From: Actinomycetes bacterium
GTDB lineage: Bacteria; Actinomycetota; Acidimicrobiia; IMCC26256; PALSA-610
Assembly: GCA_025463905.1 (NCBI GenBank)
Contig: JAODBJ010000127.1
Location: forward strand, 1-36,584
DNA length: 36,584 bases
Direction: 5' to 3'
Numbering within the stretch: the stretch's first letter is position 1; every line of letters begins with the position of its first letter. Below are positions 8,047-15,249 of this stretch, piece by piece. The notes below the pieces were generated by a model that was not told where the DNA came from, did not search any database, and saw only the letters and a program-made list of their open reading frames with translations. A program made the position numbers and the translations under genes.

Positions 8047-10094
8047 GCGCTCCCATTCGTATTCTCGTGGTCGACGACTCCGACGACGACGCCGAGCTTG
8101 TCGTACGCGAGTTGCGGCGCGCTGGTTGGGAACCGGAGTATCGGCGAGTCGACAAGCAGCGCGATCTCGAATCTGAGTTGCGTGCCGGTGGATGGGACCT
8201 CGTCGTTGCCGACTACTCACTGCCCCAACTCGACGCAGTCCGCACGCTGTCGGTTGTGCGCGCGTTCGACGCGAATCTGCCGTGTGTCGTCGTATCGGGA
8301 AAGGCCGGTGAGGAGGCCGCGGTCGAAACCATGCAGGGCGGCGCGCGCGACTACGTCCTGAAAGACCGCCTCGCTCGTCTCGGTCCCGTCGTCGAGCGGG
8401 TCTTGCGAGACGTCGAGCAGCGGCGTGAGAAGGAAGCAACGGAACGGGCGCTGCGAGAGATCGAACAGCGGTTCCATGCCGTCATCGACACCGCGATGGA
8501 CGCCGTCGTGACGGTCGACGAACTCGGGGCCATCGAGACCTTGAACCCGGCCGCCCAACGGCTCTTCGGGTACTCCGTCGAGGAGGCCGTCGGCGAGCCC
8601 ATGGAGATCCTGCTCGGCGAAACACGACCGAGCGGCTACCGCGTCGCCGGGACCAACTACGAACTGCTCGGGCGTCACAAGCTCGGTTCGACGTTTCCGA
8701 TCGAGACGTCGATCAGCGTGGCGCGCGTCTCGGGCCGCGAGATCTTCACGTGGATCGCACGCGACATCCGTGAACGCAAAGCGTTCGAGGCGAACCTCAG
8801 CGAGCAGGCCCTACGCGACCCGCTCACGCGGCTCGCCAACCGAACGCTGCTCATCGACCGCCTCTCGAACGTACTGTTGCGAACGAGCCGGCATCCGGCG
8901 TCGGCGGCGCTGCTGTTCATCGACCTCGACCGATTCAAAGTCATCAACGACAATCTCGGCCACGCCGCCGGTGACGAAGTCCTACGGGTCATCGCGCACC
9001 GACTGACCGTCCTGGTGCGCCCGGCCGACACGATCGGTCGCCTCGGCGGCGACGAGTTTGTCGTGCTGTGCGAAGACATCGACGGTCTGCGCGGGGCCGA
9101 ACTGATCGCCCAGCGCATCGCGCTCGCATTGCAACCGCCAGTGGTCGTCGGTCGCACCGATGTCACGGTGTCGGCGAGCATCGGTATCGCGGTGATCGAA
9201 GGTCCGTCGCTCGACGCCGAGACGTTGCTGCGCGATGCCGACGCTGCGATGTACCGGGCCAAGGCACGCGGACGCGATCGCTTCGAGATCTTCGACCACG
9301 AGATGCGCGCCCAGGCCGCGGCGCGTGCCGAAATGGAGCGAGCGTTGCACCAGGCGCTCGAACGAGGGCAGCTTCAGCTGTACTACCAGCCGCAGTGGTC
9401 CCTCGCCGACGGGAGATTGGTCGCGTTCGAGGCGCTCCTGCGTTGGGAGCACCCCGATCGCGGGACGCTCACGCCGGCGGAGTTCCTCACGGTCGCCGAC
9501 GAAGCCGGGCTGACGATGCCGATCGGTGCCTGGGTCATGGGCGCGGCCTACGCGCAAGCCTCGCGGTGGGCGAGCCTTTTTGCGCGGGCGCCGACGATCT
9601 GGGTGAACGTGTCGGCGCGCCAGCTGGTGCACCCGGAGCTCGTCGCGACGATGAAAGACGCGATACGACGAGCCGGTCCGCACGTATCACTCGGTGTCGA
9701 GATCACCGAAGACGCGTTGATGAACGACCCGGGCACCGCCATTGCCGCGACGCGCGAACTACGCGATCTCGATGTGCGCATCGCGATCGACGACTTCGGT
9801 ACGGGCTACGCATCGCTCAACTACGTGAAGTTGTTCCCAGTCGACACCCTCAAGATCGGCCGGTCGTTCGTCGAGCGCGTCGCGCGCGACCGCCAAGACT
9901 CGGCCATCGTGGCCGCGATCATCGGCTTGTCTCGCTCGCTCGGGTTGGAAACCATCGCCGAAGGTGTCGAAACCGCGGAGCAGGCGGAGGCGCTGCGACG
10001 GCTCGGTTGCGACGCGGCGCAGGGATACCACTTCGCTCGACCGTTACCGGCCGACGAAGCGACCCTCCTCATCGACGGCGCCGGCACCGACTGA
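8043..10094 (+). CDS. REC-PAS-GGDEF-EAL response regulator for cyclic-di-GMP
   Basis: 683 residues. A receiver domain (about 5-125) with acidic pocket VVDDSDDD and phospho-Asp in VVADYSL is followed by PAS (about 140-255), GGDEF (about 260-425) and EAL (about 435-675). RPAD precedes RLGGDEF at the inhibitory-site distance. The EAL half keeps EALLR, the Asn in WVNVS, IDDFGTGYAS, LKIGRSF, AEGVE and QGYHFARP. Both activities may therefore exist, with phosphorylation and the PAS ligand setting the balance. It is the third gene of a coupled operon, with GTG overlapping the previous stop by 4 nt. No membrane segment is seen, so it should act in the cytosol as the output of the upstream kinase. Confidence 0.95.
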   Translation: MSAPIRILVVDDSDDDAELVVRELRRAGWEPEYRRVDKQRDLESELRAGGWDLVVADYSLPQLDAVRTLSVVRAFDANLPCVVVSGKAGEEAAVETMQGGARDYVLKDRLARLGPVVERVLRDVEQRREKEATERALREIEQRFHAVIDTAMDAVVTVDELGAIETLNPAAQRLFGYSVEEAVGEPMEILLGETRPSGYRVAGTNYELLGRHKLGSTFPIETSISVARVSGREIFTWIARDIRERKAFEANLSEQALRDPLTRLANRTLLIDRLSNVLLRTSRHPASAALLFIDLDRFKVINDNLGHAAGDEVLRVIAHRLTVLVRPADTIGRLGGDEFVVLCEDIDGLRGAELIAQRIALALQPPVVVGRTDVTVSASIGIAVIEGPSLDAETLLRDADAAMYRAKARGRDRFEIFDHEMRAQAAARAEMERALHQALERGQLQLYYQPQWSLADGRLVAFEALLRWEHPDRGTLTPAEFLTVADEAGLTMPIGAWVMGAAYAQASRWASLFARAPTIWVNVSARQLVHPELVATMKDAIRRAGPHVSLGVEITEDALMNDPGTAIAATRELRDLDVRIAIDDFGTGYASLNYVKLFPVDTLKIGRSFVERVARDRQDSAIVAAIIGLSRSLGLETIAEGVETAEQAEALRRLGCDAAQGYHFARPLPADEATLLIDGAGTD

Positions 10095-10095
10095 A

Positions 10096-10139
10096 CCGTC
10101 GCAGTACCGTCGCAGTACCGTCGCAGTACCGCCGCAGTC
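10096..10139. repeat. Four tandem copies of an 11-bp unit between convergent genes
   Basis: The unit CCGTCGCAGTA is repeated three times exactly and a fourth time with two changes, beginning one base after the stop codon of the REC-PAS-GGDEF-EAL gene and ending 7 bp before the end of the aldose epimerase gene. There are no spacers, so it is not CRISPR. It may be a slippage-expanded spacer. Confidence 0.9.
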
Positions 10140-10146
10140 TCGGCGC

Positions 10147-11079
10147 TCAGGCGATCGTTGCCCGCCAGGTCGCAGTGAACGTGCCACCGGCGGGTACGAG
10201 AGGCGCGCGCCGGTCCACCAGCGCGTTCACGGGAGCAACCATCGGTTCGATCGCGGCGAAGGTCTTACCGGCCGGTACGTATATCTGGGCGTAGGGATAG
10301 TTGCGGTCGAATCGCAGGGTGAGGCACCGGCGCGCGGTGGCGAGCTCGAAGCGCCGGTCGCGCCCGAGGGCGTAGTGATCGTCGAACGTGCGCCCCGCGA
10401 TTGGTCGGTCTTCCGCGGGTTCGGGTACGAACGCGCCGGTAGGGAGTTGCCTGGCGTCGAGTGTCTCGTGGCGACGGGCGGGAAGTCGGAGACGCCACGC
10501 TGCACGGGACGCGTCCGGGAGCTTGAAGTACGGATGCCAGCCGAACGACACCGGTACGGCGCGCCGGCCGGTGGCGCGGACCGTCGTACGAACGCGTAGT
10601 TCGGTCGCGCCGTTCGGCGTCGTGGCGCGGACGGTCACCTCTATCTCGAGCAGGTGCGGGAATGGAAACGACGTCATGATCGACGGCTGTGCGGCCGCAT
10701 CGAGGCGCGCGACCAAGCGGGCGCGGCCGGCCGTCGCGCCGAGGTACGCCACGTCGAACGGAAGCCCATGCACCGTGCCGTGGATCGGCAGGCCGCGGCG
10801 ATCCACCGGCGCGTCGGGTGCAACCGTTGCCTCGAGGCGGCCGACCCGGTACCTGCGCTGCGCCAATCGGTTGGCCCACGGGTGCAAGATCGGGATGCCG
10901 GTGACGTGCCCGGCGCGGTAGCGAGCGAGGGGTGCGACCGGTGCCAGCAACTCTTCGCCACGGTGCGCGAGCGACACCCCGAGCATCGACACCGACGGCA
11001 GGAACGTTGTCGCGAGATCCCCGGCCGAGAGTGTGACCGCGGGCTCGCCGTGCCATGTCCCGAGCCGGGCCTCTGCCAT
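10147..11079 (-). CDS. Aldose 1-epimerase (mutarotase) family protein
   Basis: 310 residues, the normal length for this beta-sandwich family, which interconverts alpha and beta anomers of sugars such as glucose. The motifs HPWANRL (about 78), IHGTVHGLPF (about 106) and the catalytic-His HPYFKL (about 182) are present. The late acid is plausible in FAAIEPMVAP (about 283). It is cytosolic, with no signal peptide. I place the start at ATG 11079 (MAEARLGTW), because reading further upstream runs into the divergent dehydrogenase. It ends 52 nt from the convergent cyclic-di-GMP gene across the 11-bp repeat array. The exact sugar is not visible; a YihR or YeaD-like subgroup is possible. Confidence 0.88.
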   Translation of the reverse strand: MAEARLGTWHGEPAVTLSAGDLATTFLPSVSMLGVSLAHRGEELLAPVAPLARYRAGHVTGIPILHPWANRLAQRRYRVGRLEATVAPDAPVDRRGLPIHGTVHGLPFDVAYLGATAGRARLVARLDAAAQPSIMTSFPFPHLLEIEVTVRATTPNGATELRVRTTVRATGRRAVPVSFGWHPYFKLPDASRAAWRLRLPARRHETLDARQLPTGAFVPEPAEDRPIAGRTFDDHYALGRDRRFELATARRCLTLRFDRNYPYAQIYVPAGKTFAAIEPMVAPVNALVDRRAPLVPAGGTFTATWRATIA

Positions 11080-11091
11080 CACGGGCGAGCG

Positions 11092-11097
11092 TACGCT
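11092..11097 (+). promoter_or_regulatory. -10 box (TACGCT) for a leaderless dehydrogenase transcript
   Basis: TACGCT matches the actinobacterial TANNNT -10 box and lies 6 nt before the GTG start at 11104, so transcription would begin at or next to the start codon. No Shine-Dalgarno sequence is seen before that GTG. Confidence 0.5.
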
Positions 11098-11103
11098 GCA
11101 GGC

Positions 11104-12234
11104 GTGGTCACCTTGAGTGAACGCACGCCGGACGTGACCGAGCTCATCGCGGCGCGCGGGCACGAGCAGGTGGTGTTCTTTGCCGACCGGTCCGTGGGTC
11201 TGCGCGGCATCATCGCGATCCATTCCACCGCGCTTGGCCCGTCGCTCGGCGGCATCCGGTTCCAGCGGTACGACACCGAGCGCGACGCGCTCGTCGACGT
11301 GCTGCGGTTGTCGGAGGCGATGAGCCTGAAGGCGTCGGTCGCGGGGCTGCACCAGGGCGGCGGGAAGGCGGTGGTGCTGCTCGACGACCCGCGTGCCGCG
11401 CGATCGGAGGCGTTCCTGCGCGCGCTCGGCCGAGCAGTGCACCAACTCGCCGGCCGCTACATCGCGGCCGAGGATGTGAACGCGACGCAAGCCGACATGG
11501 ACGGCATCGCGCTGGAAACGCCGTGGGTCACCGGCGTGGACGTGACGCGAGGTGGATCGGGCGACCCGTCGCCCGTCACGGCGATCGGCGTGCTCCACGG
11601 GATGCACGCGGTCGGCGAGGCCGTGTGGGACACACGTGATCTCGCGGGCCGGCGGGTCGTGGTGCAGGGCGCCGGTCACGTCGGCGCGCATTTGGTGGGC
11701 TTGTTGGTCGAAGCGGGCGCGTCGGTCGCGGTTGCCGACACCGACCGGGCGCGAGTTGAGCGGCTCGTCGCGCAGTACGGAGCCGGTGTGGTCGAGACGC
11801 TCGATGTCGACGATGCGATCGCCGCGCCGTGCGACATCCTCGCTCCGTGCGCGTTGGGTGCGGTGCTCACCACCACGTCGGTCGAGCGGCTTGCCTGCGC
11901 GGCGGTGTGCGGAGCGGCGAACAACCAACTCCTCGACGACGCCGCCGACGAAGCGTTGCTCGCGCGGGGGATTGTGTACGCACCCGACTTCGTCGTGAAC
12001 GCAGGGGGCATCATCAACATCGCGCAGGAGTGGGCCCCGGGCGGCTACTCGCGAGCGAATGCGTTGGCCGCCGCGGCAGTCATCGAACGAACGACCGCTC
12101 AGGTGCTCGCGGCCGCGCGTGAACAGGCAATGCCGACCGGGCGTGCTGCGGTAGCGCTCGGCCGGCGCCGCATCGCCGAAGCGGGCGACCGCCGCTGGTC
12201 CCCAGGCGACCCCATACCCCTCCGCCCCACCTAG
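11104..12234 (+). CDS. Glu/Leu/Phe/Val dehydrogenase (leucine/valine type)
   Basis: 376 residues, the usual length of leucine, valine or phenylalanine dehydrogenases, which oxidatively deaminate branched-chain or aromatic amino acids with NAD. The substrate-side motif MSLKASVAGLHQGGGKAVV holds the two conserved lysines. The catalytic Asp region is IAAEDVNATQADM, the nucleotide fold is VVVQGAGHVGAHLVGLL, and the cofactor-side Asn motif is GAANNQL. VVNAGGIINIAQEW is also typical. The start is GTG 11104, set by the leaderless -10 box; TTG 11113 is an alternative. It is divergent from the aldose epimerase with 24 nt between starts. Substrate preference cannot be read from sequence. A threonine ammonia-lyase at 19630-20847 hints at amino-acid catabolism but is not linked. 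Confidence 0.9.
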   Translation: MVTLSERTPDVTELIAARGHEQVVFFADRSVGLRGIIAIHSTALGPSLGGIRFQRYDTERDALVDVLRLSEAMSLKASVAGLHQGGGKAVVLLDDPRAARSEAFLRALGRAVHQLAGRYIAAEDVNATQADMDGIALETPWVTGVDVTRGGSGDPSPVTAIGVLHGMHAVGEAVWDTRDLAGRRVVVQGAGHVGAHLVGLLVEAGASVAVADTDRARVERLVAQYGAGVVETLDVDDAIAAPCDILAPCALGAVLTTTSVERLACAAVCGAANNQLLDDAADEALLARGIVYAPDFVVNAGGIINIAQEWAPGGYSRANALAAAAVIERTTAQVLAAAREQAMPTGRAAVALGRRRIAEAGDRRWSPGDPIPLRPT

Positions 12235-12241
12235 CGGCTCG

Positions 12242-12311
12242 CCACCAACCCATCCCAAGTTGTTGCAGTTACACCCCCTTGCGGTCGCATAAGTGCAACA
12301 ACCGGTGGTGG
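12242..12311. repeat. Inverted repeat between the dehydrogenase and a GGDEF-EAL gene
   Basis: GTTGTTGCA (12259-12267) and TGCAACAAC (12294-12302) are perfect complements around a 26-nt loop. Outside them CCACCA (12242-12247) and TGGTGG (12306-12311) also pair. It lies just after the dehydrogenase stop and before TAATGT (12342-12347), a possible -10 box for the next gene. It has no T tract, so it could be a terminator, an operator or both. Confidence 0.5.
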
Positions 12312-12374
12312 TGAGCGTTGCAGGGCCACGAGATCCGCGCTTAATGTGGGGATCGTGCGAGCCGATGGCTTCAG

Positions 12375-14252
12375 ATGGCTTCGGTGCAAAAGAGCGGTAC
12401 GCGCCGCGCCGCGTGGCTGCCGTCCGGACGCGCGCTGCCCGCGCGCGTCTGGGATGCGCGTCACCGCGGGATCGTGTTGCTCCTCTGGGCGCACGTCCCA
12501 TTCCTGTTCGCGTTCGGGGTGCTCACGCATCACCCGGCTTGGCACGTGTTGGTGGACCTGCAGCCCGTGATCCTCGCGGCGACGGCCGCGTCCTTGGCCG
12601 CGCTGCCGCGCGGCTTGCGCGCCGGCGTGGCGACGTTCGGGCTGGTCGCGTGCTCGGCGATCCTCGTGCACTTCTCGGGTGGCGTCATCGAGATGCACTT
12701 TCACTTCTTCGTCGTGGTGGGCCTCATCACGCTCTACCAAGACTGGATCCCGTTCAGCGTCGCGATTGGCTTCACGGTCTTGGAGCACGGTGTCGTCGGC
12801 GTTCTCGCACCCACCTCCGTGTACAACCATCACGCCGCGCAATCGAACCCGTGGCTGTGGGCCCTGATCCACGGCGCCTTCGTGCTCGCAGCCAGCGTCC
12901 CGCACATCCTTGCCTGGCGGCAGAACGAGGACCAGGCGTGGCGCGACCCGCTCACGCGCCTCTCGAACCGCACGCTGCTCTCCGATCGCCTCGGGCGCGC
13001 CCTCGCGCAGGCCGAGCGGCGCGATACACCGCTGGCGGTGCTGTTCATCGACCTCGACCACTTCAAGCAGGTGAACGACACGCTTGGGCACCCAGCCGGC
13101 GACGAACTGCTCGTCGCCTGCTCGGCGCGCCTGAGCGCCTGCGTCCGCGACGACGACGTCGTCGGGCGATTGGGCGGCGACGAATTCGCCGTCATCCTCG
13201 TTGGGCCGAGCGCGGATGCCGCCGAAGAGATCGCGCAGCGCCTCATCGACGTGATCGCGCAACCCACCGTTGTGAGTGGGCACGAGATCGTGATGACCGC
13301 GAGCATCGGCATCGCATACGCGTCAGCCCAGCGGACCGCAGAGGAGTTGCTGCGCAACGCCGACCTTGCGATGTATGTCGCGAAATCGTCGGGGCGCGCG
13401 CACTACGAAGTCTTCGACGACGCGATGCACGAGCGCGCGATCGACCGGCTCGAACTCGAAGCCGACCTCAGGCAAGCGGTCGCGGCCGACGAGATCACGG
13501 TCCAATGTCAACCGATCGTTGAACTGAGCACCGGCTGCGTCACCGGCGGCGAGGTGCTCGCGCGATGGACGCACCCCGAACGCGGCGCGGTTCCACCCAT
13601 GGTGTTCATACCGATTGCCGAACGCACCGGATTGATCTGTGCGATAGGCACACGAGTGTTCGCCCTCGCCTGCGAAGTCGCGCAGCGAATCGGCGTGATC
13701 GACCCGTCGCTCACGGTCACCGTGAACTTGTCGCCGGTGCAACTGAACGACGAAGACCTCCCGACCATCTTCGCCGGGATCCTCGCGGAGTATGGCGTCG
13801 ACCCGCGCCGCATCGTGCTCGAAGTGACCGAGACCGTGCTGATGCAGGATCTCGCCGTCGCGGCTCATCGCTTAGCGGAGTTGAAGAAGATCGGCGTGCG
13901 GATCGCGGTCGACGACTTCGGAGTCGGTCACTCGTCGTTGAGTTACCTGCGCAACCTGCCCGTCGACGTCCTCAAGATCGACAAGTCGTTCGTAGACGAT
14001 CTGCCGTCCGGCGGCGACCTCGCCCGGATGATGATCCAGCTCGGCCGCATGCTCGGTCTCGACGTCGTGGCGGAAGGCGTCGAATCGGCGGCCCAGCGCG
14101 AAGCGCTGCAGCTGCTCGGATGCCCGCGCGCGCAGGGTTACCTGTACGCGCGGCCGATGGACTGCGACGCGCTCGTCGACGAACTGGTTGCCGGGCGGCT
14201 AGCAGTCCACCCGAACCAAGTCGGTGCACGCGTGCCGACAACGTCGCCCTGA
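12375..14252 (+). CDS. Membrane GGDEF-EAL protein with His-rich membrane sensor
   Basis: 625 residues. Residues about 35-190 form a multi-pass membrane region containing EMHFHFFVVVGL (about 111-122), a histidine pair within a helix that could bind metal or haem (inference). GGDEF spans about 200-355, with RLGGDEF near residue 270 preceded by RDDD as inhibitory site; EAL spans about 370-610. The phosphodiesterase signature reads EVLAR instead of EALxR; the Glu and Arg are kept. The remaining residues look intact: VNLSP, LEVTET, VDDFGVGHSS, LKIDKSF, AEGVE, QGYLYARP. The ATG at 12375 is the first start in frame and lacks a good ribosome binding site. It converges on the SDR gene across a long palindrome. 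Confidence 0.93.
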   Translation: MASVQKSGTRRAAWLPSGRALPARVWDARHRGIVLLLWAHVPFLFAFGVLTHHPAWHVLVDLQPVILAATAASLAALPRGLRAGVATFGLVACSAILVHFSGGVIEMHFHFFVVVGLITLYQDWIPFSVAIGFTVLEHGVVGVLAPTSVYNHHAAQSNPWLWALIHGAFVLAASVPHILAWRQNEDQAWRDPLTRLSNRTLLSDRLGRALAQAERRDTPLAVLFIDLDHFKQVNDTLGHPAGDELLVACSARLSACVRDDDVVGRLGGDEFAVILVGPSADAAEEIAQRLIDVIAQPTVVSGHEIVMTASIGIAYASAQRTAEELLRNADLAMYVAKSSGRAHYEVFDDAMHERAIDRLELEADLRQAVAADEITVQCQPIVELSTGCVTGGEVLARWTHPERGAVPPMVFIPIAERTGLICAIGTRVFALACEVAQRIGVIDPSLTVTVNLSPVQLNDEDLPTIFAGILAEYGVDPRRIVLEVTETVLMQDLAVAAHRLAELKKIGVRIAVDDFGVGHSSLSYLRNLPVDVLKIDKSFVDDLPSGGDLARMMIQLGRMLGLDVVAEGVESAAQREALQLLGCPRAQGYLYARPMDCDALVDELVAGRLAVHPNQVGARVPTTSP

Positions 14253-14253
14253 G

Positions 14254-14298
14254 GCGTGCGTCGATAGGGGACAAATAATGTCCCCTATCGACGCACGC
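14254..14298. terminator. 20-bp perfect inverted repeat between convergent genes
   Basis: Arms 14254-14273 and 14279-14298 are perfectly complementary over 20 bp with the 5-nt loop AATAA. The element fills the gap between the stop codon of the GGDEF-EAL gene (14252) and that of the SDR gene (14301). It should form a stable hairpin in either transcript and act as a bidirectional terminator or RNA 3' end stabiliser, although no U tract follows on either strand. Confidence 0.75.
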
Positions 14299-14300
14299 GC

Positions 14301-15197
14301 TTAGCGGTTGGGCTTGTCGCCGCTGCGGGCGGCGGCTTCCATTTCTTTGAGGCGTTCGAGGATCGGCATCGGCTCTTGGCCGACTTCGTCGAAGCGGGCT
14401 GCGATCTCCTCAGGAGTCCAGCGCCCCTTCTTGCGCATCTCGCGCACCTCGACCGGCTGGTTCCACACCGCGACCCGGCCGCCGTTCACCGTGTACACCT
14501 GCCCGGTCACTTCGCGCGCCTGGTCGGACAGCAGGAACACCACCATCGGCGCGACGTCTTCGGGTTCGCCCATCTCGATGCCGAACGGCACCTGCCCCGA
14601 CATGCGGCTCTTTGCAACCGGCGCGATGCAGTTCGACGTGACGCCGTATTTCTGCATGCCGGCCGCCGCGGAACGCACGAGCGACACGATGCCGCCCTTC
14701 GCCGCCGAGTAGTTCGCCTGCGCAACGCTTGCCGCGAACGCGCCGGACGTGAACCCGATGAAGGTGCCGCTCTTCTGCTCCCGGAACACCGGCGCCGCGG
14801 CACGGAACACCGTGAACGTGCCCTTCAAGTGGGTTTCGATCACCGGGTCCCACTCTGCTTCGCTCATGTTGAAGAGCATCCGCTCGCGCAGGATGCCCGC
14901 CACGCACACGACGCCGTCGATGCGACCGAACGTGTCGATGGCGGTCTGCACGATCGACGCACCGCCGTCCATCGTGGTGACGCTGCTCGCGTTCGCGATG
15001 GCGTTCCCACCGGCCGCTTTGATCTCCGCCACCACTTCGTTGGCGACCTCACTCGTCGGGTCGCTCCCGTCGACGCTGACGCCGTAGTCGTTCACGACGA
15101 CACTCGCGCCGGCTGCGGCGCACGCCATGGCGACTGCCCGGCCGATGCCGCGTCCGGATCCCGTGACCGCGATCACCTTGCCGTCGAGATAGCCCAC
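14301..15197 (-). CDS. Short-chain dehydrogenase, MFE-2 3-hydroxyacyl-CoA dehydrogenase type
   Basis: 298 residues, NAD-binding Rossmann fold. TGSGRGIG lies at 12-19, a catalytic Ser in FTSGAF near 157, and the YSAAK active site near 170-174. The long loop after VVNDYGVSVDGSDP and HLKGTF in place of the usual N-x-x-G are typical of the hydroxyacyl-CoA/17-beta-hydroxysteroid dehydrogenase branch related to MFE-2. The structural NNAG motif is degenerate here (VCVAG), unlike the paralogue at 24208. About 60 C-terminal residues extend past the core. GTG at 15197 has GGAGGG just upstream. A perfect palindrome sits 14 nt before the start, so the gene is probably repressed by a TetR-type protein. 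The role is likely oxidation of a hydroxyl on an acyl-CoA or steroid; the substrate is inference. Confidence 0.9.
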   Translation of the reverse strand: MGYLDGKVIAVTGSGRGIGRAVAMACAAAGASVVVNDYGVSVDGSDPTSEVANEVVAEIKAAGGNAIANASSVTTMDGGASIVQTAIDTFGRIDGVVCVAGILRERMLFNMSEAEWDPVIETHLKGTFTVFRAAAPVFREQKSGTFIGFTSGAFAASVAQANYSAAKGGIVSLVRSAAAGMQKYGVTSNCIAPVAKSRMSGQVPFGIEMGEPEDVAPMVVFLLSDQAREVTGQVYTVNGGRVAVWNQPVEVREMRKKGRWTPEEIAARFDEVGQEPMPILERLKEMEAAARSGDKPNR

Positions 15198-15210
15198 GAA
15201 GTCCCTCCAG

Positions 15211-15226
15211 GTAGAACGGGTTCTAC
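15211..15226. promoter_or_regulatory. Perfect 16-bp palindrome matching the KstR operator consensus
   Basis: GTAGAAC-GG-GTTCTAC is a perfect inverted repeat. Its core TAGAACGGGTTCTA (15212-15225) fits TNNAACNNGTTNNA, the consensus described for the TetR-family cholesterol regulator KstR. On the minus strand it is 14 nt before the SDR start. TTGGCT (rc of 15242-15247) upstream could be a -35, with the -10 inside the palindrome. Which repressor binds is not shown. Confidence 0.65.
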
Positions 15227-15249
15227 AACGGCGGGCACGCTAGCCAAGC

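Noticed and set aside
10096-10139. CRISPR array
   Set aside because: The 11-bp units are contiguous with no spacers, and there are no cas genes.
10147-12501. A 784-residue minus-strand frame joining the aldose epimerase with sequence antisense to the dehydrogenase
   Set aside because: Only the last 310 residues show epimerase motifs; the upstream part is antisense to a well-supported dehydrogenase and has low-complexity composition.
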